A DNA stretch of 5,386 nucleotides from Ktedonobacterales bacterium (GTDB lineage Bacteria > Chloroflexota > Ktedonobacteria > Ktedonobacterales > JADMIN01): the NCBI GenBank assembly GCA_025450405.1, contig JANWHL010000188.1, forward strand, positions 1 through 5,386. The letters run 5' to 3'. Shown here piece after piece: positions 1 through 5,386 of this stretch. Numbering within the stretch: position 1 is the stretch's first letter; every line of letters starts with the position of its first letter. The translations under genes and the position numbers were made by a program. The notes under the pieces were generated by a model that saw nothing but the letters and a program-made list of their open reading frames with translations, searched no databases and was not told where the DNA came from.

Positions 1-811
1 ACTTCCGGGTACCACGCTTCCGACTAGCGCGCTTCCGGGTGGTGGACACTGGGGTGGTGGACTCCGCCTCGGCCCGCCCGCGCGGCGGCTCCTCGCCAGT
101 CGGGTCCGCATCCGCGCGCCGCCGTTCCACCTCCACATACTCGCGGCGCAACGTCTCGCTGACCGCGCGCTCCTCGATCACCGGGCGCTTGCGGATACGG
201 ACGTACTCCGTGATTACCTGCCGCTTCTGGACGACCAGACGCTCCTCGAGCAGGGGGATGACGATCTCATCGGGCGCGGTCGGCGCGCTGGCGTCGAATT
301 GGTTGGCGGGGATGCGCTCGACGACTATGTCTTCGCGCTCGATGGGAACATTCACTCGCTGCTCGCCCGTCTGGATACCCTTGTGGATGCGCACGGTGCC
401 CAGCCGCAGCGGCCGATGCTCGATCTCCAGACTCTCGGCCACCAGCGGGATGCGCGCGACTTCGTCCCCCGCCCCGACGCCCGGCTCCGTAGCGGCGGCG
501 CCGTCGGCCGGCAGGTCGGAGATCGCGGCCGGCCTCGCGATCACGTTGTCCGCGCCGCCGGCGGCCTCACTGTCGATCGCGTCGTCGATCTTGTCGTCGA
601 TCTCGTACTGGCGCACCTCGTCTGGACTGACCGACACGGTGGCGACCTTCTCATCGCCCTCGCGCACCATGATTTCCACCAGATCCATGGGGAACCGATA
701 GACCGCCCGCCCGTCCGATGACCGGACGAGGACGCTCCCCGGCTCGACCCGTTCGATGCGGCCAACCTCGCCGCCTTCGTTGCGCACCATCGCGCCCGGA
801 AAGACGCTCAT
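1..811 (-). CDS. PRC-barrel-like / DUF2382 (YsnF/AvaK-type) protein, C-terminus cut by window edge
   Basis: The minus-strand frame opens with ATG at 811-809 and stays open for 270 codons to the left edge, so the stop lies outside. The start is supported by GGGAGG (825-820, minus) 8 nt upstream. Residues 1-60 (MSVFPGAMVRNEGGEVGRIE onward) look like a small beta-barrel of the PRC-barrel/DUF2171 type. An acidic, Ala/Gly-rich linker spans about 62-118. Two tandem DUF2382 units follow, offset by 64 residues: IPLVAESLEIEHRPLRLGTV (121-140) aligns with IPLLEERLVVQKRQVITEYV (185-204). Each continues to an RxE(x)VxVER-like end near 159-166 and 223-230. After about 250 the chain becomes a Ser/Thr/Arg/Lys tail (TTRKRASRKRGTRK at 257-270). 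There is no signal peptide or membrane segment, so it is probably cytoplasmic. DUF2382 proteins are associated with general stress responses, but their biochemical role is unknown. The family call is firm; the function is not. Confidence 0.85.
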   Translation of the reverse strand, partial: MSVFPGAMVRNEGGEVGRIERVEPGSVLVRSSDGRAVYRFPMDLVEIMVREGDEKVATVSVSPDEVRQYEIDDKIDDAIDSEAAGGADNVIARPAAISDLPADGAAATEPGVGAGDEVARIPLVAESLEIEHRPLRLGTVRIHKGIQTGEQRVNVPIEREDIVVERIPANQFDASAPTAPDEIVIPLLEERLVVQKRQVITEYVRIRKRPVIEERAVSETLRREYVEVERRRADADPTGEEPPRGRAEAESTTPVSTTRKRASRKRGTRK

Positions 812-819
812 CGCTCGTG

Positions 820-825
820 CCTCCC
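820..825 (-). promoter_or_regulatory. Ribosome binding site of the DUF2382 gene
   Basis: On the minus strand GGGAGG lies 8 nt before the ATG at 811-809. It is a near-ideal Shine-Dalgarno sequence and fixes the start of the left-edge gene. Confidence 0.75.
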
Positions 826-960
826 TCTCTGGTCGCTTTGATGGCCGGGAGCGCAATGGTCATGCCACAGCGGCAGAGCTAGCGCTCGTCCGGCACCGTG
901 GTCGGAGCTGCCCTACCGAGCCCGCCCACCGCATAGCGAGCGAACGGGCGGACACACAAC

Positions 961-1191
961 TTGCGCGGCGCCGCGTGGGCGCGGGGCGCGCCGGCCAAGC
1001 GCCCGCGCGGCGTGCGGACGATCCTGTTCGACCTGGACAGCACACTGCTGGCGCTCCGGGAGAGCGCCGTCGTGTCGACCGCGTCGATCCTGGCTGTACA
1101 GGTGGTGCGCTGCGGAGTGCCCAACACGTGGAAGGCGATTCAGGCGCACGCCGTGATGACCAGCGACACTCACTCGCGCGGCTTCATTTAG
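961..1191 (+). pseudogene. Short reading frame with HAD-like motif I; possible gene fragment
   Basis: This frame has an in-frame stop at 934-936 and ends at TAG 1189-1191. It has no ATG start; TTG at 961 or GTG at 1012 are the possible starts, and neither has a good ribosome binding site. From 1012 it reads VRTILFDLDSTLLALRESAV. ILFDLDSTLL resembles motif I (DxDxT) of haloacid dehalogenase-type phosphatases, where the first Asp is the nucleophile, and the following residues could pass for the start of a HAD cap helix. Codon third positions from about 1015 to 1180 are nearly all G or C, as in the real genes here. At about 60-77 residues it is far shorter than a HAD enzyme (about 200 or more) and has no motifs II-IV, so a decayed fragment is likelier than a working gene. 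Chance resemblance is quite possible. Confidence 0.22.
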
Positions 1192-1278
1192 ACTGTCGCC
1201 GCGCCCCAGTCGGACCGGCCGCTCGAGCGTCGGCGCACGTGTCACGTACCGCTGGCACGGCGGCCGGGCAGGGCCGCA

Positions 1279-1312
1279 CCAAACGAACGTGCCGGGCGCG
1301 GCGCGCCTGGCA
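1279..1312 (-). terminator. Possible terminator of the four-TM protein gene
   Basis: On the minus strand an imperfect GC-rich hairpin (1312-1290) has arms TGCCAGGCG and CGCCCGGCA with one A/C mismatch. It is followed by CGTTCGTTTGG, a poor T-tract. It begins about 50 nt after the stop codon of the membrane-protein gene. The placement is right, but the weak T-run leaves it uncertain. Confidence 0.3.
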
Positions 1313-1361
1313 TAGGGTCCGATCGGGGTTCCGCCCGCAAGGGAGGTCCAGTGGCGGCGTC

Positions 1362-1757
1362 TTAGAAGAAGGCGATGTCGTCGGCCAGGAAGCGCGTCCA
1401 GAGGAGGACGACGCCCATGCCGCCGGCCAGCGTGAAGAACGCCACCGGACCGCCAAACTCGGGGTTGCCGTTGAAGTTGAAGAAAATCGACAGCGACAGC
1501 CAGAGGATCGTTGCCGACACCGCCATCCCCAGCTTGGTGACCTCAGCGGACGCGGGCCAGAAGAGCTGGACGCCCAGCCAGAGCACGAGCACCGCCCCGA
1601 CGATCAGCCAGTGGATCGCCCCGGCCTGCACGATGTCGAACGGTGTCGTCGGCCCCGCCAAAAATTGCGTCGATAATCCTGGCAGGACAAGGGCCAGCAC
1701 GAGCGCCAGCGACAGCCCCGCGCTCACGAGCGGCTTGCCCACACGAGTGGCTTGCAT
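1362..1757 (-). CDS. Uncharacterised small membrane protein, four predicted transmembrane segments
   Basis: This is a 131-residue protein starting at ATG 1757-1755 and ending at TAA 1364-1362. The start is supported by AAAGGA (1772-1767, minus) 9 nt upstream. Four hydrophobic stretches are visible: about residues 10-28, 46-67, 75-94 and 104-124. Loops are short, and there are polar residues at 36-42 (PTTPFDI) and a conserved-looking FFNFNGNPEFGGP loop at 92-104. The N-terminus carries Arg5 and Lys8, which by the positive-inside rule favours a cytoplasmic N-terminus. With four segments the C-terminus (FLADDIAFF) would also be cytoplasmic. The first segment could be mistaken for a signal peptide, but no clear cleavage site follows. 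I do not recognise a family or catalytic motif. It is probably transcribed alone, divergently from the GH31 gene. The coding call is good; the function is unknown. Confidence 0.8.
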   Translation of the reverse strand: MQATRVGKPLVSAGLSLALVLALVLPGLSTQFLAGPTTPFDIVQAGAIHWLIVGAVLVLWLGVQLFWPASAEVTKLGMAVSATILWLSLSIFFNFNGNPEFGGPVAFFTLAGGMGVVLLWTRFLADDIAFF

Positions 1758-1781
1758 CTACCAGGTTCCTTTCATTTCAGT

Positions 1782-1795
1782 ACCCGACCTCGGGT
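1782..1795. repeat. Short inverted repeat, possible operator
   Basis: ACCCGA-CC-TCGGGT has perfect 6-bp arms around a 2-nt centre. It starts 25 bp upstream of the membrane-protein start, which would suit an operator or a 5'-leader hairpin. A 6-bp dyad in GC-rich DNA can arise by chance. Confidence 0.3.
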
Positions 1796-1948
1796 CGCCT
1801 GGGGTAGAACTCTGAGGGGTGCGAAAGTGGCAAATAGGATCCGCGTCTCCTGGCCACGTGCGCGCAGCCTGTGGGGGAGCCACGCGTTCCCATTGTAGCG
1901 GAGTTCCCGGTTGTTTGCAACGATCCCGAATCCACTGATCCCCCCTCG

Positions 1949-1960
1949 AGAGGAGCGGAG
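1949..1960 (+). promoter_or_regulatory. Ribosome binding site of the GH31 gene
   Basis: AGAGGAG (1949-1955) lies 10 nt and CGGAG (1956-1960) 5 nt before the GTG at 1966. This purine-rich run supports the GTG as the true start; no in-frame ATG lies close by. Confidence 0.75.
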
Positions 1961-1965
1961 CACTC

Positions 1966-4593
1966 GTGACACAGGTCCCCTTCCCGTCGCTCTTCCTCCC
2001 CGACCCGGCCGACGACACCCCCTATCGCGCCATCGGCCACGTCTCCGTCGCGGCCCGGCCAAGTGGCGCCGAGGACACCGCCGCCGAGGACATTGCCGCC
2101 CCTCCGCGCTGGCGCTTCGTCGATGCGGCGGGCCTCCAGGCCGAGGTGGCCATTCTGGCGGCCGATCTCGTCCGTGTGCGGCTGGTGCCAGCGGGCCGCG
2201 AGCCCGCGCATTCCTGGATCGTCGCGCGCCCGGAGTGGCCCCCTATCCCGGTCCGCGTCGGCGATCGGACCGACGGCCTCACCCTGGACACCGGAGCCGT
2301 CACGGTGGAGATCGCCACGGCGCCCTTCCGCGTTACCTGCCGCTGGGCGGACGGTGAGGCCTTCGCCGCGGACGACCTCGACCTGGGCATGGGGAGCCAG
2401 GGCGATGCCGTGCTCTGCCACAAGCGCCTGCCCCCCGACGAGCGCATCCTCGGCGCGGGCGAGCGCGCCGATCCGCTGGATAAGCGCGGACGACGGCTGA
2501 CCTTCTTCAACGTGGACCCACATCGGCCGCACAGCGACGCCACCGACAACATGTACGTCAACATTCCCTTCTGGCTGGGGCTGCGCGGCGGCCGCGCCTA
2601 TGGCCTGCTGCTCGATTCCGTCTGGCAGGGCGCGCTGGATGCCGGCGCCATGAGCCCAGAGCGCCTGACGTTTGGTGCCGCCGGCGGCGACCTGACCTAC
2701 TACGTCTTCGCCGGCCCCACCCCGGCCGCCGTACTCGCCCGCTACGCCGACCTGACGGGCCACATGACCCTGCCCCCGCGCTGGGCACTGGGCTACCAGC
2801 AGAGCCGCTGGAGCTATTATCCCGAGGACTACGTGCGCGCTGTTGCCCGCGAGTTCCGCGCCCGACGTATCCCCTGCGATGTCCTCTACCTCGACATCGA
2901 GTATATGGACGGCTATCGCGATTTCACGTGGGATCCACGCCGCTTCCCCGATCCCGCCCGCCTGCTGGCCGACCTGCGCGCGGAGGGATTCAAGGTCGTG
3001 CCCATTGTGGACGCGGGCGTCAAGGTGGACCCCACCGACCCAACGTACGCCGATGGCCTGGCCCGCGACGCCTTCTGCCGGTATCCCAACGGCGCGCTCT
3101 ACCGGGGCCGGGTCTGGCCGGGTGAGTGCGTCTTCCCCGATGTCAGCCAGGAGCACGTCCGCGCGTGGTGGGGCGAGCGCCACCGCGCCCTCACGGATGC
3201 CGGCGTGGCGGGCATCTGGGACGACATGAACGAGCCCTCACTCGTCGCGTCGGTCACCCCCACGCGCACCGTCGGCAAAGCCACCATCGCCCCAGATGTC
3301 GTCCACCGCGGCGGCGGCGCCGACGGGCCCACGATTCCCCACGCCGCATTCCACAACGCCTATGGGCAACAGATCGCCGCCGCCAGCCGCGCCGGCCTGG
3401 AACATCTGCGCCCCGGCGAGCGCCCCTTCGTGCTGACTCGCGCCGGCACCGCCGGCATCCAGCGCTCCGCCGCCGTCTGGACCGGCGACAACAGCGGCAT
3501 CTGGCCCCACCTTGCGCTGGCCCTGCGCATGTGCCTGGGGCTGGGCCTCTCCGGTGTGCCGTTCTGCGGCGCCGACGTCGGCGGCTTCTGGGGCGACACC
3601 TCCGGCGAGCTCCTCGCGCGCTGGACCCAGCTCGGCGCGGTCCTCCCGTTCTTCCGCAACCACAGCGCCCGCGACACCCACGCGCAGGAGCCGTGGGCCT
3701 TTGGCCAGCCGGTCGAGGCCATCTGCCGCGCCGCCATCGAGCTGCGCTATCGCCTCCTCCCCTACCTTTACACCCTCTTCGAGCGCGCCGCCGCCGAGGG
3801 CGCGCCCATTGCCCGCGCGCTGGCCTACGCCTCTCCGGCGGATCCGGCGGCCGCCGCGCTGGACGACGAACTGCTGCTCGGCGATGCCCTGCTGGCCGCG
3901 CCCGTCCTGACCGAGCACACCGACGAGCGGGCGGTCTACTTCCCTACCGGCAACTGGGTAGATTGGTGGACCGGCGAGCGCCAGACCGGTCCGGCACGCG
4001 CGACCGTGGCCGCGCCGCTCGATCTGCTCCCGCTCTACGCGCGTGAGGGCGCGATCACTCCGCTCGGGCCAGTCCTCCAGCACACCGAGGAGCGCGACAC
4101 CGACCCCATCACGCTGGCGTGCTTCCTCGGTGGTTCGGGGAGCCACGCGGACGGCGCGCTCTACCAGGACGATGGCGCCACTACGGCTTACCAGGCCGGA
4201 GCGACACGCACGACGCGCTTCTTCGCCGGCCGCGATCCGGGCCAGATTGAGGTGCGCGCGGAAGCGCCCGACGGGGCGTACGATCCCGGCGCGCATGCCT
4301 GGGTTGTGGAGCTCCATCTCCCCATGAGCGCCCCCACCGTCGGTCCGCGCCCAACGAGCGTACGCCTGGACGAGCGCGACCTCCCGGCCACCAGTGGCTT
4401 GCCGTCGCCCAGCCCCTCCCCCGCTCCAACGGGAGCGGGGAGCGGTCTCGCCAGCCCACCACGGATGGAGTCCGACCCGGACGAGCCGCCGGGGTGGTCA
4501 GTATGGCAGCGGCGCTACGAGCGCGTGGTGCGGGTGGTGCTGGGGCGAGTGCGCGCACCGTTTACGCTGGTGGTTGGGCTAGAGGAGGACTGA
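1966..4593 (+). CDS. GH31 family glycoside hydrolase, probable alpha-glucosidase
   Basis: This 875-residue enzyme starts at GTG 1966 and ends at TGA 4591-4593. GH31 alpha-glucosidases are retaining enzymes that hydrolyse terminal alpha-glucosidic bonds. The layout fits the family: an N-terminal beta-sandwich (about 60-265, with NMYVNIPFWLG near 195-205), a (beta/alpha)8 barrel (about 270-615), a proximal beta-sandwich (about 618-705) and a distal one (about 708-870). LDIEYMDGY (309-317) carries substrate-binding Asp residues. The nucleophile is Asp420 in GIWDDMNEP. The acid/base is Asp508 in VWTGDNSGIW. VPFCGADVGGF (531-541) and PFFRNHS (561-567, Arg564 and His566) complete the active site. 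There is no signal peptide, so it probably acts in the cytoplasm on imported oligosaccharides. An odd Pro/Ser/Gly-rich segment (about 810-842) interrupts the distal sandwich. Exact substrate (glucoside, xyloside or other GH31 activity) cannot be fixed from sequence alone. Confidence 0.96.
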   Translation: MTQVPFPSLFLPDPADDTPYRAIGHVSVAARPSGAEDTAAEDIAAPPRWRFVDAAGLQAEVAILAADLVRVRLVPAGREPAHSWIVARPEWPPIPVRVGDRTDGLTLDTGAVTVEIATAPFRVTCRWADGEAFAADDLDLGMGSQGDAVLCHKRLPPDERILGAGERADPLDKRGRRLTFFNVDPHRPHSDATDNMYVNIPFWLGLRGGRAYGLLLDSVWQGALDAGAMSPERLTFGAAGGDLTYYVFAGPTPAAVLARYADLTGHMTLPPRWALGYQQSRWSYYPEDYVRAVAREFRARRIPCDVLYLDIEYMDGYRDFTWDPRRFPDPARLLADLRAEGFKVVPIVDAGVKVDPTDPTYADGLARDAFCRYPNGALYRGRVWPGECVFPDVSQEHVRAWWGERHRALTDAGVAGIWDDMNEPSLVASVTPTRTVGKATIAPDVVHRGGGADGPTIPHAAFHNAYGQQIAAASRAGLEHLRPGERPFVLTRAGTAGIQRSAAVWTGDNSGIWPHLALALRMCLGLGLSGVPFCGADVGGFWGDTSGELLARWTQLGAVLPFFRNHSARDTHAQEPWAFGQPVEAICRAAIELRYRLLPYLYTLFERAAAEGAPIARALAYASPADPAAAALDDELLLGDALLAAPVLTEHTDERAVYFPTGNWVDWWTGERQTGPARATVAAPLDLLPLYAREGAITPLGPVLQHTEERDTDPITLACFLGGSGSHADGALYQDDGATTAYQAGATRTTRFFAGRDPGQIEVRAEAPDGAYDPGAHAWVVELHLPMSAPTVGPRPTSVRLDERDLPATSGLPSPSPSPAPTGAGSGLASPPRMESDPDEPPGWSVWQRRYERVVRVVLGRVRAPFTLVVGLEED
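4402..4461 (+). repeat. Palindromic, low-complexity insertion inside the GH31 gene
   Basis: The segment encodes PSPSPSPAPTGAGSGLASPP (GH31 residues 813-832). At its core CCCCGCTCC (4419-4427) and GGAGCGGGG (4432-4440) form a perfect 9-bp stem around a 4-nt AACG loop. Composition and translation resemble the dispersed palindromic repeats (PSPxPSPxGxG-type readings) found inside and between genes in some GC-rich bacteria. The reading frame is kept. No second copy is in this window, so repeat status is inferred. Confidence 0.5.
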
Positions 4594-4672
4594 TCGGGGC
4601 GGTACTTTCCGCCAGCCCTGGGCCGGACAAGAAGTCACTCATGATCCGTCAAATTGGCGGACCACTACTCTC
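4594..4672 (+). other. Gap between the GH31 and DinB-like genes
   Basis: The gap holds a weak 5-bp-arm hairpin, GGCGG (4598-4602) and CCGCC (4609-4613), without a T-tract, so no convincing terminator. No clear promoter is visible either. Read-through from the GH31 gene into the DinB-like gene is therefore possible. Confidence 0.35.
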
Positions 4673-4679
4673 TGGAGGA
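4673..4679 (+). promoter_or_regulatory. Ribosome binding site that decides the DinB-like start
   Basis: TGGAGGA lies 9 nt before the ATG at 4689. The frame is open further upstream and has an in-frame ATG at 4641 (it would add MIRQIGGPLLSGGPTT), but that ATG has no comparable site, and the upstream extension overlaps the GH31 gene. The 4689 start is preferred. Confidence 0.8.
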
Positions 4680-4688
4680 CCCACAACC

Positions 4689-5237
4689 ATGACTGAAACC
4701 ACCGAAGTCACCGATGCTGGCGCCGTGACCGGGCAAGCGCTGCCACTCGCCGCTGTCTCTGCGGGTTGGGACCGCTTTCAGCGCGACCTGGTGAAGGCTG
4801 TCACGCCACTTACGCCCGAGCAATTGGCACTGCCCGTGGCGCCGACACACTGGCCCATCGGGATGCTCGTCCAGCACATCATCAACGACCGGATCTGGTG
4901 GTTCGATCTGTGGATGGGCGAGGGCAACCCCGAGGTGGCCTCCTACATGCACTGGGAAGAGGAAGAGGCGGGAGTATCCGTGCACACGACCGCGGAGCTG
5001 GTCGCCGGGCTCGAAGCCACCTGGGGCATGATCGAGAAGACCCTGGGCCGCTGGACTGTCGCCGACCTCGCGCACGTCTTCGCCCCGCCAGCGGAGCTGA
5101 CCGAAGCGGAGCGCCAGGTCTTCGGTCCCAGCACGCGCCAGTGGATCATCTGGCACGTACTCCGCCACGACATGCACCACGGCGGCGAACTGGCCGTCGG
5201 CATGGGTGCCCATTATCTGCCAACCATTTGGGGCTAA
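4689..5237 (+). CDS. DinB-like family protein (putative metal-dependent four-helix bundle)
   Basis: This 182-residue protein starts at ATG 4689 and ends at TAA 5235-5237. It has the size and helical pattern of the DinB/YfiT-like superfamily: an N-terminal helix (about 20-38), a helix with GMLVQHIINDRIWWFDLWMG (58-77), an acidic helix region, and the C-terminal signature IIWHVLRHDMHHGGELAV (153-170). His63, His160 and His164 fit the usual metal-binding triad; His156 and His163 lie next to it. There is no signal peptide or membrane segment. DinB-like proteins include thiol-dependent transferases and isomerases, but most members have no known reaction, and the name comes from DNA-damage induction of the Bacillus gene, not from the E. 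coli polymerase. It sits 95 bp after the GH31 gene on the same strand, which gives weak support for co-transcription and no clear functional link. Confidence 0.88.
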   Translation: MTETTEVTDAGAVTGQALPLAAVSAGWDRFQRDLVKAVTPLTPEQLALPVAPTHWPIGMLVQHIINDRIWWFDLWMGEGNPEVASYMHWEEEEAGVSVHTTAELVAGLEATWGMIEKTLGRWTVADLAHVFAPPAELTEAERQVFGPSTRQWIIWHVLRHDMHHGGELAVGMGAHYLPTIWG

Positions 5238-5256
5238 CCGGGGGGGGAAGCGCTCA

Positions 5257-5275
5257 GGCGCGACAATGTCGCGCC
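5257..5275. terminator. 19-bp interrupted palindrome after the DinB-like gene
   Basis: GGCGCGACA (5257-5265) and TGTCGCGCC (5267-5275) are perfect 9-bp arms around a single A. It starts 20 nt after the stop codon, as a terminator would. No T-tract follows and an RNA loop would need to open one pair, so a protein-binding palindrome near the DnaA boxes is an alternative. The GCGCGAC half-motif recurs at 5291-5297. Confidence 0.4.
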
Positions 5276-5314
5276 CGGGTGGGATCTGGGGCGCGACCCG
5301 CAATGGTGATCGGG

Positions 5315-5359
5315 GACTTATCCACACAATTCTGACTTATCCACATCCCTGGTGGATAA
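5315..5359 (+). other. DnaA-box cluster; possible replication-origin edge
   Basis: Two perfect DnaA boxes (TTATCCACA) occur at 5318-5326 and 5337-5345 on the plus strand, inside a 12-bp direct repeat GACTTATCCACA with a 19-bp period. A third, inverted box, TTATCCACC (one mismatch to TTATNCACA), lies on the minus strand at 5359-5351. Three boxes within 42 bp in GC-rich DNA are unlikely by chance. Such clusters mark oriC or DnaA-regulated promoters. No AT-rich unwinding region or dnaA/dnaN gene is inside the window, which ends 27 bp later, so full origin status is not shown. Confidence 0.7.
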
Positions 5360-5386
5360 GGATGGATGGGCGGAAGCGGCGGTCCG

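Larger units (their letters stand above)
812..1361. other. 550-bp stretch with no convincing gene
   Basis: This lies between two minus-strand genes. Several frames are open in both directions, as expected at this GC content, but none gives a convincing full-length protein. The only frame with protein-like third-position G/C bias is the short plus-strand one ending at 1191 (listed separately). A GC-rich inverted repeat at 1290-1312 may end transcription of the downstream-reading membrane-protein gene. The upstream control region of the DUF2382 gene must lie roughly in 830-950, but I see no clear -35/-10 pair. No tRNA or rRNA is apparent. Confidence 0.5.
1758..1965. promoter_or_regulatory. Divergent intergenic region between the membrane-protein and GH31 genes
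   Basis: These 208 bp must hold the promoters of both flanking genes. On the minus strand an ATG at 1775-1773 begins a five-codon frame (MKGTW, stop) that ends directly before the membrane-protein ATG and overlaps its Shine-Dalgarno sequence. A 6-bp-arm inverted repeat lies at 1782-1795. On the plus side, TTGTTT (1911-1916) and ACTGAT (1934-1939) are 17 bp apart but match the sigma-70 consensus poorly, so I do not assign a promoter. Confidence 0.5.

Noticed and set aside
39..721. Plus-strand frames over the left-edge gene
   Set aside because: They are antisense to the DUF2382 gene and read as Ser/Arg/Thr-rich low-complexity protein. The minus-strand frame has recognisable repeated domains and a ribosome binding site.
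1195..1361. Possible structured RNA or tRNA in the GC-rich part of the gap
   Set aside because: No tRNA T-loop or acceptor pattern was found, and the hairpins present are what very GC-rich DNA gives by chance, apart from the possible terminator listed.
756..1676. Plus-strand 306-codon frame across the gap and the membrane-protein gene
   Set aside because: The translation is Arg/Ala/Gly/His-rich without hydrophobic core pattern, and it runs antisense to two better-supported minus-strand genes.
1777..3183. Long minus-strand open frame (468 codons) opposite the GH31 gene
   Set aside because: It overlaps the GH31 coding sequence, which has clear catalytic motifs. Its translation is Gly/Ala/Val/Arg-rich with no domain, as expected for an antisense shadow of G/C-rich third positions.
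3238..4317. Second long minus-strand open frame (359 codons) opposite the GH31 gene
   Set aside because: Same shadow effect, with biased composition, no motif and complete overlap with GH31 barrel and sandwich codons.
4494..4688. Upstream extension of the DinB-like frame into the GH31 gene
   Set aside because: The extension overlaps GH31 codons and lacks a ribosome binding site; TGGAGGA at 4673-4679 supports the ATG at 4689.
5362..5386. ATG at 5362 or 5366 as the start of a further gene
   Set aside because: At most eight codons are visible, there is no well-spaced Shine-Dalgarno sequence, and the product cannot be recognised.
1..5386. The window length equals that of the phiX174 genome; possible complete small circular replicon
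   Set aside because: The GC-rich sequence and gene content are unrelated to phiX174. The ends share no overlap, and the left-edge gene is cut, so this is a fragment of a larger replicon.

Overview
The window is GC-rich with strongly G/C-biased third codon positions. The gene mix suggests a soil or thermophile-type bacterium, and I lean towards Chloroflexota (Thermomicrobia/Sphaerobacter-like). That rests on the combination of a DUF2382 (YsnF/AvaK) protein, a cytoplasmic GH31 alpha-glucosidase and a DinB-family protein in high-GC DNA. It is an inference from style and content; no rRNA or universal marker gene is present.

Layout: (1) 1-811, minus strand: a PRC-barrel-like/DUF2382 protein whose C-terminus runs off the left edge. 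(2) 812-1361: about 550 bp without a convincing gene. It holds a short plus-strand reading frame with a HAD-like DLDST motif and a possible terminator for the next gene. (3) 1362-1757, minus strand: a 131-residue protein with four predicted membrane segments and no recognised family. (4) 1758-1965: a divergent intergenic region with a short palindrome and a strong Shine-Dalgarno sequence for the next gene. (5) 1966-4593, plus strand: a complete 875-residue GH31 glycoside hydrolase with both catalytic aspartates, and a Pro/Ser-rich insertion near the C-terminus encoded by a strong DNA palindrome. (6) 4689-5237, plus strand: a 182-residue DinB-like putative metalloprotein. (7) 5238-5386: a non-coding tail with a 19-bp interrupted palindrome and then a cluster of two perfect DnaA boxes and one near-perfect inverted DnaA box, running up to the right edge.

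The genes do not form one obvious pathway. The GH31 enzyme probably releases glucose or a related sugar from internalised alpha-glucosides. DinB-like and DUF2382 proteins are loosely linked to stress or metal-dependent chemistry. The most notable feature is the DnaA-box cluster at the right end. It may be the edge of a replication origin or a DnaA-regulated promoter, and the sequence just beyond the window would decide this. I see no mobile element, CRISPR array, tRNA or rRNA, and no clear multi-gene novel system.
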